From contig NZ_RFFK01000007.1 in the NCBI RefSeq assembly GCF_003696305.1, positions 1 to 64,000 on the forward strand: a stretch of 64,000 bases of DNA. Reading direction: 5' to 3'. This stretch comes from Pseudomonas sp. AOB-7 (GTDB taxonomy: Bacteria > Pseudomonadota > Gammaproteobacteria > Pseudomonadales > Pseudomonadaceae). The translations under genes and the position numbers were made by a program. This document shows, in pieces, positions 37,389-47,646 of this stretch. Numbering within the stretch: position 1 is the stretch's first letter; each line of letters starts with the position of its first letter. Under the pieces are notes generated by a model. That model did no database searches. It had not been told where the DNA came from and saw only the letters and a list, made by a program, of their open reading frames with translations.

Positions 37389-38063
37389 ATGAACCCGGCC
37401 TGGGCCCTGCTGCGCCTGGCCAGCCCGCAGCTGCCGATCGGCGGCTACAGCTACTCCCAGGGCCTGGAATGGGCGGTGGACAGTGGCCTGATCACCGATG
37501 CCGATGGCGCCGAACGCTGGCTGGCCGATCAGCTCGCGCTCAACCTCGCCCGCTTCGAGGCGCCGCTGCTGCTGGCCCACTGCCAAGCCGCGCAGGACGG
37601 CGACTGGGGGCAGCTGCAGGCATTGGCCGAGCGGCACCGCGCCAGCCGCGAAACCCGCGAACTGGCGCTGGAAAGCCGGCAGATGGGCTATTCGCTGCGG
37701 CAACTGCTCGACGGCCTGCCGGAGCTGGACGACGCGGCGCGCGCCTTCCTCGCCGGGCAGCGCGAGCCGGGCCTGGCCCTGGCCTGGGCGCTGGCCGCGC
37801 GTGCCTGGCGCATCGCCCCCGACGAGGCCCTGGCCGCCTGGCTCTGGGGCTGGCTGGAAAACCAGCTGGCGGTGCTGATGAAGACCCTGCCGCTGGGCCA
37901 GCAGGCCGCCCAGCGCCTGACCAGTAGCCTGCTGCCGCAGCTCGAGGCGGCGCAACGCCAGGCCGAAACCCTAACCCCCGAACACTGGGGCAGTGCCGCC
38001 TTCGGCCTGGCCCTGGCGAGCATGGCGCACGAGCGCCAGTACTCGCGTCTCTTCCGCTCCTGA
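37389..38063 (+). CDS. ureF: Urease accessory protein UreF
   Basis: A 224-residue all-helical scaffold of the UreD-UreF-UreG complex. Characteristic are the N-terminal [21 protein letters not shown] and the C-terminal [13 protein letters not shown], whose conserved arginine end contacts UreG. The start at 37389 gives the family N-terminus. A partial GGTGCGCCGTGCGCACC repeat (37359-37377) lies in the short ureE-ureF gap. It is followed by ureG after 13 bases. Confidence 0.94.
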   Translation: MNPAWALLRLASPQLPIGGYSYSQGLEWAVDSGLITDADGAERWLADQLALNLARFEAPLLLAHCQAAQDGDWGQLQALAERHRASRETRELALESRQMGYSLRQLLDGLPELDDAARAFLAGQREPGLALAWALAARAWRIAPDEALAAWLWGWLENQLAVLMKTLPLGQQAAQRLTSSLLPQLEAAQRQAETLTPEHWGSAAFGLALASMAHERQYSRLFRS

Positions 38064-38076
38064 CGAGGAACAACAG

Positions 38077-38691
38077 ATGAACAGCCAACCCCTGCGCGTC
38101 GGCATCGGCGGCCCGGTCGGTTCCGGCAAGACCGCCCTGACCCTGGCCCTGTGCCGCGCCCTGCGCGAGCGCTACAACATCGCCGTGGTCACCAACGACA
38201 TCTACACCCAGGAAGACGCCCAGTTCCTGGTGCGCAACGAGGCCCTGGAGCCCGAGCGCATCATCGGCGTGGAAACCGGCGGCTGCCCGCACACAGCGAT
38301 CCGCGAGGACGCCTCGATCAACCTGGAGGCGGTGGAGCAGCTCAACCGGCGTTTCCCCGGCCTCGACCTGATCATCGTTGAATCCGGCGGCGACAACCTC
38401 TCGGCCACCTTCAGCCCGGAGCTGTCCGACCTGACCCTGTACGTGATCGACGTCTCCGCCGGCGACAAGCTGCCGCGCAAGGGCGGCCCGGGCATCTGCA
38501 AGTCCGACCTCTTGGTGATCAACAAGGTCGACCTGGCGCCGCTGGTCGGCGCCTCGCTGGAGGTGATGCAGCGCGACACCCTGAAGATGCGCGGCGACAA
38601 GCCCTTCGTCTTCAGCAACCAGAAAATCGGCCAGGGCCTCGACGAGATCATCGCCTTTATCGAACGCCAGGGCATGCTCACGGCGGCCTGA
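38077..38691 (+). CDS. ureG: Urease accessory GTPase UreG
   Basis: A 204-residue SIMIBI-class GTPase that drives Ni2+ insertion. The P-loop [11 protein letters not shown] is near residues 11-21, the metal motif [12 protein letters not shown] (Cys-Pro-His) near 68-79, and the guanine-binding NKVD near 148. A GAGGA site precedes the ATG. It completes ureEFG and is followed 21 bases later by ureJ. Confidence 0.96.
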   Translation: MNSQPLRVGIGGPVGSGKTALTLALCRALRERYNIAVVTNDIYTQEDAQFLVRNEALEPERIIGVETGGCPHTAIREDASINLEAVEQLNRRFPGLDLIIVESGGDNLSATFSPELSDLTLYVIDVSAGDKLPRKGGPGICKSDLLVINKVDLAPLVGASLEVMQRDTLKMRGDKPFVFSNQKIGQGLDEIIAFIERQGMLTAA

Positions 38692-38712
38692 TTCCACCTC
38701 AAGGAGATCCAC

Positions 38713-39285
38713 ATGAATCTGCGCAAAACCCTCTATGCCCTCGCCCTGTTCTGCACCCCGGGCCTGGCCTTCGCCCACGCCGGCCACGACCACTCCGGCG
38801 TGCTGGCCGGCCTGGCGCACCCGCTGCTGGGCCTCGATCACCTCCTGGCGATGCTCGCCGTCGGCCTGTGGGCCGCGCAGCAGAGCGGTGCGGCGCGCTG
38901 GGCGCTGCCGGCCACCTTCGTCGCCAGCATGCTGTTCGGCGGTCTGCTCGGTTTTGCCGGCGTGGCCATCCCGCTGATGGAAACCGGCATCGCCGGCTCG
39001 GTACTGGCCTTCGGCCTGCTGGTGGCGGTGGCCGTGCGCCTGCCGATGGCCCTGTCCATCGCCCTCACCGCCCTGTTCGCCCTGACCCACGGCGTCGCCC
39101 ACGGCCTGGAGCTGCCGGCGCTGGCCAGCCCGTTCGGCTATGCCGCCGGCTTCGTCGTCGCCACCGCCGCCCTGCACGGCTGCGGCTACGCCCTGGTGCG
39201 CCTGCTGCCGCAGGCTGCCGCGCCGCTGGTGCGCCTGACCGGCGCCGTCTCGGCACTGGCCGGGGTGTGGCTGCTGGCAAGCTGA
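38713..39285 (+). CDS. ureJ: HupE/UreJ-family nickel permease
   Basis: A 190-residue membrane protein with an N-terminal signal (MNLRKTLYALALFCTPGLAFA) and the HAGHDH motif directly after it. LAHPLLGLDHLLAMLAVGLWA and THGVAHGLELP then carry the conserved histidines and aspartate of HupE/UreJ nickel carriers. Six to seven helices are predicted. It is co-oriented and closely spaced with ureG, so it probably supplies nickel for urease. Confidence 0.88.
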   Translation: MNLRKTLYALALFCTPGLAFAHAGHDHSGVLAGLAHPLLGLDHLLAMLAVGLWAAQQSGAARWALPATFVASMLFGGLLGFAGVAIPLMETGIAGSVLAFGLLVAVAVRLPMALSIALTALFALTHGVAHGLELPALASPFGYAAGFVVATAALHGCGYALVRLLPQAAAPLVRLTGAVSALAGVWLLAS

Positions 39286-39445
39286 GCACAGCTCGCCCGA
39301 AACAGCTCCCGGATTGCATCCGGGCTAGCGAGCCCCCTCTGCCCGCGGGAAGAGGGGACGGCGCTGCCGGCTTCGCCCTGCTGCACTTGCCAACACCCCC
39401 GCCGCTGGGGCACAAAGCCCTGAACCGGTTTCGAGACCCCAGCCC

Positions 39446-40357
39446 ATGTTGCGCTTCGCCCGCTTCCTGCTCGCCCCCCTGCTGCTGCTCGCCGTGGCCC
39501 TGCTGGTGCTGGCGCTGACCAGCCGCCCGGCCGCCGTGCCCGAGGTGCTCGCCGACCTCGGCCAGCGCCCGCTGGTGATCGCCCACCGCGGCGGCAAGGG
39601 GCTGTGGCCGGAGAACACCCTGTTCGCCTTCGAGCGCGCCGTGGCCCTGGGCGTCGACATGCTGGAGATGGACTTGCACCTGAGCCAGGACGCCGAACTG
39701 GTGGTGATCCACGACGACACCCTGGAGCGCACCACCAATGGCCAGGGCCCGGTCGCCCACTACAGCCTGGCCGAGCTGCAGGCCCTGGACGCCGGCTACC
39801 ACTGGAGCGCCGACGGCGGCCAGAGCCATCCCTACCGCGGCCAGGGCACGCGCATCGCCAGTTTCGCAGAGGTGCTGGAACGCTTCCCGCTGGTGCCCAA
39901 GGTGGTCGAGATCAAGGTGGCGGACGTCGGCATGGAAGCCCTGCTGTGCGAGACCCTGGCCAGCTACGACCAGCTCGACCGGGTGATAGTCGGCAGCTTC
40001 CACGAACGCAGCCTCAAGCGCTTTCGCGAGGTCTGCCCGGAGGTGGCCACCTCCGCCGGGCCGGTCTCGGTGCGCCTGCTGCTGGCGCTCAACTGGCTGG
40101 GCCTGAGCGACCTGCTGTCGCCGTCCTACCAGGCCCTGCAGATTCCCCAGCGGCACAGCGGCCTGACCCTGGCCACCCCGCGCCTGCTGCGCAACGCCCA
40201 GAGCCGCGGCCTGCACGTGCAGCTGTGGACCATCAACGAACAGCCGGCCATGCGTCGCCTGCTGGAGATGGGCGCCGGCGGCCTGATCACCGACTACCCG
40301 GATCGCGCCCTGCAGCTGCTGGGCCGCTCCACCCAGCTCGGCGCGTTGCCCGACTGA
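39446..40357 (+). CDS. Glycerophosphodiester phosphodiesterase family protein
   Basis: A 303-residue protein with one N-terminal membrane anchor or uncleaved signal (about residues 5-25) and a GDPD TIM-barrel. The catalytic motifs are IAHRGGKGLWPENT (His, Arg, Glu), MLEMDLHLSQD (metal Glu/Asp) and VVIHDDTLERTT (second His). The C-terminal LWTINEQPAMRRLLEMGAGGLITDYPD is the standard end of the barrel. The membrane anchor suggests action at the periplasmic face, releasing glycerol-3-phosphate from glycerophosphodiesters. No partner genes flank it. Confidence 0.88.
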   Translation: MLRFARFLLAPLLLLAVALLVLALTSRPAAVPEVLADLGQRPLVIAHRGGKGLWPENTLFAFERAVALGVDMLEMDLHLSQDAELVVIHDDTLERTTNGQGPVAHYSLAELQALDAGYHWSADGGQSHPYRGQGTRIASFAEVLERFPLVPKVVEIKVADVGMEALLCETLASYDQLDRVIVGSFHERSLKRFREVCPEVATSAGPVSVRLLLALNWLGLSDLLSPSYQALQIPQRHSGLTLATPRLLRNAQSRGLHVQLWTINEQPAMRRLLEMGAGGLITDYPDRALQLLGRSTQLGALPD

Positions 40358-40447
40358 GGCGCCGCCCATAGGGCGCAGCCGGCCTGGCGATTTATTCGCC
40401 AGGCCATGCCACCCCGCGGCCCTGGCGGGCTGGCGACAGCCGCCCGC

Positions 40448-40490
40448 AGCTTATTCACAGAAACCTCCACAGTTTCCCGGGATAACTGCG
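40448..40490 (+). repeat. DnaA-box-containing repeat, copy 1
   Basis: Left half AGCTTATTCACAG, middle CCACAG, right half CCCGGGATAACTGCG. The 9-mer TTATTCACA (40451-40459) has one change from TTATCCACA. Confidence 0.65.
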
Positions 40491-40629
40491 CCGATGCACT
40501 CGAGCGCTGTGGAAAGGACTGGACAAAACCCGCGTTACCCGGGCGCTTGCAAGCAACCGGCAGCGCCGCTCAAAAACCGTACAACGCCCTGCAAGCCGCG
40601 CTATCCGTGGCCTGCAAACAAGCGCTCTC

Positions 40630-40673
40630 AGCTTATCCACAGATCGCCCCACAGAACCCGGGGACAACTGCGC
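40630..40673 (+). repeat. DnaA-box-containing repeat, copy 2
   Basis: Left half AGCTTATCCACAG with a perfect 9-mer at 40633-40641, middle CCACAG, right half CCCGGGGACAACTGCG. Confidence 0.7.
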
Positions 40674-40797
40674 GACCACCCCGCTATATTCCCCAATCAC
40701 TGTCAAGTGGTTGTGTACAAAGGAAAAACCCTCCTGCTCAGAATTCCACCGACAGCCTGTAGAGGGCGCAGAATCGGCGCGCCGGGCCACCATCCTC

Positions 40798-40836
40798 AGC
40801 TTATCCACAGAAATGCCCACAGCAGCCGTGGAAAAC
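40798..40836 (+). repeat. DnaA-box-containing repeat, copy 3
   Basis: Left half AGCTTATCCACAG with a perfect 9-mer at 40801-40809, middle CCCACAG. The right half is diverged (CCGTGGAAAACT). Confidence 0.65.
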
Positions 40837-40902
40837 TTTTTTGCGATGGCCTGGCACGCCATCTGCTAAACACCAGCAAGCCTCCCTTCGCAAGGATTCG
40901 TC

Positions 40903-41517
40903 ATGTTCAGCTTCTTTCTCGCCGCCATGCTCCTCGGCTTCGTGTTCAACGCCGCGCCCGGCGCGGTGTTCAGCGAAACCCTCCGGCGCGGCCTGCGCGA
41001 CGGCTACCGCCCGGCCCTGCTGGTGCAGATCGGCTCGCTGGTGGGCGACGCCACCTGGGCCGCGCTCGGCCTCACCGGCCTGGCCCTGCTGCTCGGCAGC
41101 GCCGAGGTGCGCTACCCGCTGACCCTGGCCAGCGCCCTGTACCTGGCCTGGCTCGGCTACCAGTCGCTGCGCGACGCGCACCAGCCGCCGCAACCCGGCG
41201 GCGACGGCCAGGGCCGCGGCGGCAGCGCCTTCGCCGCCGGCGCCGCGCTGTCGCTGACCAATCCGCAGAACCTGGTGTACTGGGCGGCCATGGGCGGCGC
41301 CATGGCCGCCATCGGCGTGGCCGAGCCGACGCCCACCCACCTGGCGCTGTTCTTCGCCGGCTTCATGCTCTCCTCGCTGCTCTGGTGCTTTATCTGCGCC
41401 GGCCTGGTGGACTGGTTCCGCCGCGCCGCCTCGCGGCTCTGGCACCGCCTCACCTACCTGGCCTGCGGCCTGGCCCTGCTCGGGCTGTCCGGCATGACCC
41501 TGGCCGAGCTGTTGTAA
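40903..41517 (+). CDS. LysE/RhtB-family exporter (ChpE-like)
   Basis: A 204-residue membrane protein with six predicted helices. The N-terminal GFVFNAAPGAVFSETLRRGLRDG is the LysE-family GxxxxPGP-type segment, and AALSLTNPQNLVYWAAM is the second conserved motif. The AAPGAVF variant and overall look resemble ChpE of the Pseudomonas chemosensory pili cluster, but no chp genes are nearby. It probably exports an amino acid or a related small molecule. Confidence 0.82.
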   Translation: MFSFFLAAMLLGFVFNAAPGAVFSETLRRGLRDGYRPALLVQIGSLVGDATWAALGLTGLALLLGSAEVRYPLTLASALYLAWLGYQSLRDAHQPPQPGGDGQGRGGSAFAAGAALSLTNPQNLVYWAAMGGAMAAIGVAEPTPTHLALFFAGFMLSSLLWCFICAGLVDWFRRAASRLWHRLTYLACGLALLGLSGMTLAELL

Positions 41518-41713
41518 GGCTGGCTTCGTTGGGCTTCGTCGCGGGCTCCTCAGCCCAACCTGCGGCCTCCCCTGCCGTGGGCTGGCGCTGAGCGCAGCGA
41601 GGCCCAACGGCAAGAGCGCGGCTATCGCCCCCATCCAGACAATCAACCGGAGGCGCCGGCGAACGCGTCTAGACTCCAGCCTAGCCACCCCTGGAGCACA
41701 CGGGAGAAACGCC
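41518..41713. repeat. Intergenic region with GTTGGGCTTCGTCGCGGGC palindrome
   Basis: The 32-base element at 41528-41559 is the inverse of that at 22360-22391 with one mismatch. A further GGGCTGGCGCTGAGC/GCCCAAC part follows to about 41611. No gene is seen in this part. Confidence 0.7.
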
Positions 41714-41800
41714 ATGCCCCTGCACAGCCTGTTACGCAGCCTCCTCGCCGCCTATGCCTGCGGCGCCAGCGGCAGCACCGGCGGGAGCCGTCTCGACTGA
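41714..41800 (+). CDS. Possible 28-residue small protein
   Basis: An ATG at 41714 lies nine bases after GGGAGA and opens a 28-codon frame ending in TGA at 41800. It starts MPLHSLLRSLLAAYACG and ends GSTGGSRLD. The first half could be an amphipathic or short membrane helix with one cysteine. The ribosome site and position before the DUF808 gene are the only support. It may equally be a chance frame in leader RNA. Confidence 0.3.
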   Translation: MPLHSLLRSLLAAYACGASGSTGGSRLD

Positions 41801-41902
41801 GCACCGCCGTCGGAGACGGCCGGCACGGCCCGGGCACTGGGCAAGACCCGACGCTGGCGCGATGATAGGCGCCGCTCATTCCCTCCCCTCAAGGATTGCC
41901 CC

Positions 41903-42847
<945 letters not shown>

Positions 42848-43170
42848 CCGATCATTTGCCGAGCAGGCGCCGGCAGCCCTTGCCCGGCGCCGTCTGGCCC
42901 GACTTCCCCCAAGCTTATCCACAGCTTGCTCCACGCTTTCCGGGGATAACCGCGAGCCGCCTGGCGGAGTCCGCCCACGCCTCCCGGCACTGCTTGCAAG
43001 TCTTCGGATTCGTTGAAGTTTTACCCCGAGCGAAGCCGCCAAGGGCGGCCCTGGCGAAAAGCTGAACAGCCCCGCGCAGGGCCGATGGCGCCTGGCGCGG
43101 CGGCTTTGCTGCAGAACTTGTGTACAGACTTACCCACAGATTCCGTGCACAACTCGCCGCGCCCCGCGGG
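42848..43170. other. Intergenic region with a fourth DnaA-box repeat
   Basis: These 323 bases lie between convergent genes. They contain the repeat copy at 42912-42954 (AGCTTATCCACAG, then CCGGGGATAACCGCG) and a one-mismatch 9-mer TTACCCACA at 43130-43138. No gene is seen. Confidence 0.6.
42912..42954 (+). repeat. DnaA-box-containing repeat, copy 4
   Basis: A perfect TTATCCACA at 42915-42923 with the same left and right halves as copies 1 and 2, about 2.3 kb from copy 2 and on the other side of two genes. Confidence 0.7.
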
Positions 43171-44022
43171 CTAGCCGGCCTGCTGCATGATCACCGTCTG
43201 CGCCGGCATCGGCGCCGGGAAACCGCCCTCGCCGAGGGCGTCCTTGATGGTCTTGTTGGTGTCGAAATACACCTGCCAGTAATGGTCGTTGTGGCAGTAA
43301 GGGCGCACCGCCAGCACCGGCCCGACCAGATTGAACTCGAGGATTTCCACGTCCACCGCCGGCTCGGCGAGCACGTTGGCGATCGCGCCGACCCGCTCCT
43401 TGAGCAAGGCGGCGGCGGCCTTCCAGTCGGCGGCACCGGACAACTGCGCCTTGAGCTCGACGCGGCGGAAGGGGTTGTGGGTGAAGTTCTGGATGTTGTC
43501 GGAGAAGATCTTGTTGTTGCCGACCAGGGTCAGCACGTTGTCCGGGGTGTTGATCGCGGTGACGAACAGGCCGATCTCGGTGACCGTACCGACCACCCCG
43601 CCGGCGCTGATGAAGTCGCCGACCTTGAACGGCCGCAGGACGATGATGAAGCCGCCGGCGGCGAGGTTGGCCAGCAGCCCCGACCAGGCCATGCCGATGG
43701 CCAGGCCGACCGCGGCGATCAGCGCCGCCAGGCTGGTGGTCTGCACGCCGAAGTAACCGAGGATGCCGATCACCAGGATGATGTTGAGGGTCACCGAGAT
43801 GAAGTTGCCGACGTAGCGCAGCACGGTCGGGTCGACCTTCTGCTGGCTCAGGGCCTTCTGCACCAGGCCGACGGCGACGCCGATCAGCCAGCGGCCGATG
43901 ACCCAGAAGGCGATGGCGGAGAGGATCTTGATGGCGAAGGCCGCGCCGTATTGCACGACCAGGTCGTAGAGGGCGGTGAGTTTTTCCGTGCCGGCGCTAA
44001 CCAGTTGCGAGGTTTCGTCCAT
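43171..44022 (-). CDS. Small-conductance mechanosensitive channel (MscS family)
   Basis: A 283-residue protein that matches E. coli MscS in length and layout: three N-terminal helices (about 20-45, 65-88, 95-125), the pore helix AALIAAVGLAIGMAWSGLLANLAAGGF and the cytoplasmic beta domain starting at VLRPFKVGDFISAGGVVGTV, with the VGNNKIFSDNIQNFTHNPFRR segment. It opens under membrane tension to release osmolytes. It stands alone between repeat-rich spacers. Confidence 0.92.
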   Translation of the reverse strand: MDETSQLVSAGTEKLTALYDLVVQYGAAFAIKILSAIAFWVIGRWLIGVAVGLVQKALSQQKVDPTVLRYVGNFISVTLNIILVIGILGYFGVQTTSLAALIAAVGLAIGMAWSGLLANLAAGGFIIVLRPFKVGDFISAGGVVGTVTEIGLFVTAINTPDNVLTLVGNNKIFSDNIQNFTHNPFRRVELKAQLSGAADWKAAAALLKERVGAIANVLAEPAVDVEILEFNLVGPVLAVRPYCHNDHYWQVYFDTNKTIKDALGEGGFPAPMPAQTVIMQQAG

Positions 44023-44135
44023 GGCGGTGCTCCAAGATGAGGGGTAACCCCCTCAACGCTAGCAGCGCCCCGGCCGGCCGCCAGGCAGCCGACCAACGGC
44101 GCGCCGGCACCGTGGCAGAGCCGCCCGCGTCGTTC

Positions 44136-45032
44136 TCAGGCGTCCAGCGGCAGTACCGTCACCTGCACCTCCGGATCGTGGCTGCCGCCGCCCAGGATCA
44201 CCCCGCGCAGCGGCGAGACGTCGGCGAAATCGCGGCCCCAGGCCAGGGTGATGTGCTCCAGCGCCGGACGCAGGTTGTTGGTCGGATCGAAATCCACCCA
44301 GCCCTGGCGCGGGCAGTACAGCGACACCCAGGCGTGCGAGGCGTCGGCGCCGATCAGTCGCGGCTGGCCGGGCGGCGGCTGGGTCAGCAGGTAGCCGCTG
44401 ACATAGCGCGCCGCCAGGCCGCGCGAGCGCAGGCAGGCGAGCATCAGGTGGGCGAAGTCCTGGCACACGCCGCGGCGCTCCTCCAGCACCTGCAGCAGCG
44501 GGGTGGTCACCTGGGTGGCGCCGGCATCGAAGCTGAACTCGCGGAAGATCTTCTCCATCAGCGCCTGGCCGGCCTGCAGCAGCGGCCGGCCGGCGACGAA
44601 GCAGTCGGCGGCGTAGTCGACGAAGGCCTGCTTGAGGCGCACGTAGGGCGACTCGAAACGGTAGCGCGCCGCCTCCAGCAGCGCCGGCGCCAGCGCCTGG
44701 CCGCTGTAGCTGAGCGCCGCGCAGGCGGCCTCCCAGGCGGGCGAGTCGTGCAGCTCCAGCGGCGCGCGCGCCAGCACCTCGACGCGCAGCCGCGCGCCGA
44801 CGCTGAGTGCCTGATGCGGGCGCTCGAACACCAGGCGGGTCAGCGGATTGCCGAACACATCCAGGCCGTCGCGGCGCTGGCAGGGCTGCGGCGCGATGCG
44901 CAGCTCGCGCTCGTGGCAGCGCTGCCAGGGGCAGTCGCGCGGCCACAGGTGCGCCAGCTGCTGGGCCAGCGAGACCGGCGCCGAGTAGCGGTAATGGGTG
45001 TCGTGGAGAATCTGGTACAGCGCGCTGCTCAT
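44136..45032 (-). CDS. Transglutaminase-like cysteine protease family protein
   Basis: A 298-residue protein. The N-terminal bacterial transglutaminase-like region starts YQILHDTHYRYSAPVSLAQQ, and the papain-like catalytic triad is Cys190 (ERRGVCQDFAH), His233 (ASHAWV) and Asp249 (WVDFDPTNN). No signal peptide, so cytoplasmic. It overlaps the upstream ATP-grasp/alpha-E gene by four bases (ATGA), so both are made together. In this conserved set it is predicted to cut or cross-link a peptide made by the ATP-grasp partner. No substrate is known. Confidence 0.88.
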   Translation of the reverse strand: MSSALYQILHDTHYRYSAPVSLAQQLAHLWPRDCPWQRCHERELRIAPQPCQRRDGLDVFGNPLTRLVFERPHQALSVGARLRVEVLARAPLELHDSPAWEAACAALSYSGQALAPALLEAARYRFESPYVRLKQAFVDYAADCFVAGRPLLQAGQALMEKIFREFSFDAGATQVTTPLLQVLEERRGVCQDFAHLMLACLRSRGLAARYVSGYLLTQPPPGQPRLIGADASHAWVSLYCPRQGWVDFDPTNNLRPALEHITLAWGRDFADVSPLRGVILGGGSHDPEVQVTVLPLDA

Positions 45033-47515
45033 GAGGATTGCGTCCGCTGGCTGGCGTCGACATGGACGAAGAAGCGCAGGCCGAGCTGATCGGAGACCGT
45101 GCCGGCGGCCTGGCTGATGGCGGCGAGCAGATCGGCCAGGCCTTCGAGCACGGCGCGAATGCTGCCGGGACCGAACAAGGAGTTCTCCAGGCTGGCCAGG
45201 TCGAAGCCGGCCAGCTGCGCCTCCAGTTCCTGCAGCGGCAGCTGCGCCGGCAGTTCGAAGCGCTCGTCGAGGCGCTGCAGCGAACGCAGCAGCGTGCGCA
45301 GCTGGAAGATCACCGCATGCGGGTTCTGTTCGTCCAGCAGCAGCAGGTCGAGCACCGGGATCAGCTGCGCCGATGCCAGGTAGCGGGTGCGGTAGGTGAT
45401 GCTGCTGTTGCCCAGCTCCAGCAGCCATTCCAGCGCCGACTGGTCGGTGGCGGCGCCGCTGCGCAGGAAGCCGGCGAAGGCGTCGCAGAGAAACTGCAGG
45501 CGCTCGATGCAGCGGCCGAGCATGAGAAAGCGCCAGCCGTCGTCGCGGGTCATGTCGTCGAGGGCGAAGCCGGACAGCGCCGCCAGCGACATCAGCAGGC
45601 GGTTGAGGAAATCCAGCAGCTCGCCGAAGTCGGCCGGCTGGCCTTCCAGCGCCTGCGCCTCGCGCTGCAGCTCGACCAGCGCCTGCCAGTTGGCCTGGGA
45701 CAGCTTGCCGCGCACGCTGCCGGCGGCCCACTGCAGGCGCTGCAGGTTGGCGCGCAGGCTGGCCGGCCAGTCGGCGCCGAGCAGCGCCTGCAGCAGGCGC
45801 GCCTCCAGTTCGCCGGTCTGTGCCTCGGCCAGCAGGCCCAGCTGCTGCGCCAGGGCCAGGGCGCTGTGCAGCGCCTGCGGGTCGTCGTCATCGTCGACGT
45901 AGCGCGCCAGCAGGATGCGCAGCAGGCGCGCGCTGCCCTCGCAACGCTCGCCGTAACGGCCGAACCAGAACAGGTTCTCCACCACCCGCGAGGGCAGGAA
46001 GGGGTCGCTGCGCACCAGGTCGGCGCTGCCCAGCGGGCGCAGCCACTGCCAGGGTTCGCCGCCGCTCTGCCGCGCGCCGAGCACCCAGGTGTCCTTACTC
46101 GCGCCGCCGCGCTGCATCGACACCACCTCGGCGTCGGCGTCGGCGGCCACCCGGGTCAGGCCGCCGGGCATCACCCGGTAGCCGTCGGCGCTGGCCACGG
46201 CGAACACACGCATGCCGATGGCGCGCGGCTGCAGGCCGCGGCCGTCCCAGACCGGCGCCTGCGACAGCTGGGCGCGCGCCTGGGCGACGTAGGCGTAGGG
46301 GCGCGCCTTGAGCCGTTCGGCCAGGGCGGCGCGCTGCGCGGCGTCCAGATCGCGGCCGAACAGCGGGGCGAAGCTCTGCGAGGGGAAGGCCGGGCGCACC
46401 AGCAGCTGCTCGAGTTTTTCCAGCGCCTCGTCCAGCACCGGCGGCTCGCCGCACCACCAGCTGGCGATGGACGGCAACAGCAGTTCCTCGCCCAGCAGCT
46501 GCTCGCTGATGGCGGGCAGAAAGCCCGGCAGGCCGGGCGACTCCAGCACGCCGCTGCCCAGGGCATTGGCCACCAGCACCCGGCCGCGGCGCACCGCCTC
46601 GAGCAGGCCGGGCACGCCGAGGGCCGAGTCGGTGCGCAGCTCCAGCGGGTCGCAGTAATCGTCGTCGAGGCGGCGCAGCACCGCGTGCACCCGGCGCAGG
46701 CCGGCCAGGGTCTTGAGGTAGAGGGTGGCGTCGCGCACGGTCAGGTCGCTGCCCTCGACCAGCGGGTAGCCGAGCTGGCGCGCCAGGTACAGGTGCTCGA
46801 AATAGCTCTCGTTGAAGCGCCCGGGGGTCAGCAGCACCACCAGCGGCGTCTCGCCGGCGCTCGGCGCCTGGCGCGCCAGGCTGTCCTGCAGGGTGCGGAA
46901 GAAGCCGGCCAGGTACTGCACGCGCAGATCGCGGTACAGCTCGGGGAAGGCGCGCGAGACGATCTGCCGGTTCTCCAGCGCGTAGCCGGCGCCCGACGGC
47001 GCCTGGGTGCGGTCGGCGGTGACCCACCAGCGTCCGTCCGGCGCACGCGCCAGGTCCACCGCATAGAGGTGCAGCCAGGTGCCGCCGGGCACCTGCAGGC
47101 CCTGGCAGGGCCAGAGGAAGTTGTTGTGGCCGAACACCAGTTCGGCCGGCAGCAGGCCGTCGGCGATCAGCTTCTGCGGGCCGTAGATATCGGCCAGCAC
47201 GCGGTTGAGCAGCGTCGCGCGCTGGGCCACGCCGGCGGCGATCTGCTGCCACTCCTCGGCCGGGATCAGGTTGGGCAGCAGGTCCAGCTCCCAGGGGCGG
47301 TCGGCGCCGTCGGGGTCGGCGTAGACGTTGTAGGTCACGCCGTTTTCCTGGATCTGCCGCGCCAGCATGGCCTCGCGCTGCGCCAGCTGTTCCGGGCGGC
47401 TGCGCGAGAGCTGCTCGAACAGCCGGCGCCAGTACGGGCGCACCTTGCCCTGGGCGTCGAGCAGTTCGTGGTAGGCGCCGGCGGGCGGCGGGTAGTCGGC
47501 TAGCAGGTCGGGCAT
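45029..47515 (-). CDS. Circularly permuted ATP-grasp and alpha-E domain fusion protein
   Basis: An 828-residue protein. Residues 1 to about 490 form the circularly permuted ATP-grasp type 2 domain (NGVTYNVYADPDG, WELDLLPNLIPAEEW, FGHNNFLWPCQG, VLLTPGRFNESYFEH, LGSGVLESPGL). From about 510 to the end is the all-helical alpha-E domain starting PFLPSRVVENLFWFGRYGERCE. In many bacteria these are two separate genes; here they are fused. ATP-grasp enzymes of this group are predicted amide-bond ligases (Iyer and Aravind's amidoligase analysis). It stands between two transglutaminase-type genes on one strand. Confidence 0.9.
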   Translation of the reverse strand: MPDLLADYPPPAGAYHELLDAQGKVRPYWRRLFEQLSRSRPEQLAQREAMLARQIQENGVTYNVYADPDGADRPWELDLLPNLIPAEEWQQIAAGVAQRATLLNRVLADIYGPQKLIADGLLPAELVFGHNNFLWPCQGLQVPGGTWLHLYAVDLARAPDGRWWVTADRTQAPSGAGYALENRQIVSRAFPELYRDLRVQYLAGFFRTLQDSLARQAPSAGETPLVVLLTPGRFNESYFEHLYLARQLGYPLVEGSDLTVRDATLYLKTLAGLRRVHAVLRRLDDDYCDPLELRTDSALGVPGLLEAVRRGRVLVANALGSGVLESPGLPGFLPAISEQLLGEELLLPSIASWWCGEPPVLDEALEKLEQLLVRPAFPSQSFAPLFGRDLDAAQRAALAERLKARPYAYVAQARAQLSQAPVWDGRGLQPRAIGMRVFAVASADGYRVMPGGLTRVAADADAEVVSMQRGGASKDTWVLGARQSGGEPWQWLRPLGSADLVRSDPFLPSRVVENLFWFGRYGERCEGSARLLRILLARYVDDDDDPQALHSALALAQQLGLLAEAQTGELEARLLQALLGADWPASLRANLQRLQWAAGSVRGKLSQANWQALVELQREAQALEGQPADFGELLDFLNRLLMSLAALSGFALDDMTRDDGWRFLMLGRCIERLQFLCDAFAGFLRSGAATDQSALEWLLELGNSSITYRTRYLASAQLIPVLDLLLLDEQNPHAVIFQLRTLLRSLQRLDERFELPAQLPLQELEAQLAGFDLASLENSLFGPGSIRAVLEGLADLLAAISQAAGTVSDQLGLRFFVHVDASQRTQSS

Positions 47516-47646
47516 GGCAGGCTCGGCAGTGGCAGGGCAGTAAGGCTTTGCGCCCCCTCTCCCGCTTGCGGGAGAGGGTTGGGGAGAGGGGCTTTGCCGT
47601 GGCCGCCCTCTCCCCCGGCCCCTCTCCTATGAATGGGAGAGGGGCG
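47516..47646. repeat. Hairpin repeats between the DUF2126 and ATP-grasp genes
   Basis: This spacer consists almost wholly of two hairpin elements: CCCCTCTCCCGC-TT-GCGGGAGAGGG (47554-47578) and CCCTCTCC...GGAGAGGGG (47606-47643). The first matches 15495-15520 and the second matches 24003-24026. Confidence 0.8.

Larger units (their letters stand above)
40358..40902. other. 545-base intergenic region with three TTATCCACA-type repeats
   Basis: There is no convincing gene. It contains three copies of a roughly 40-bp element: 40448-40490, 40630-40673 and 40798-40836. Each has AGCTTATCCACAG (TTATTCACAG in the first), a second CCACAG, and a right end like CCGGGGATAACTGCG in the first two. A fourth copy is at 42912-42954. 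The core is the bacterial DnaA-box 9-mer. The LysE-type gene's promoter must also lie here. Confidence 0.7.
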
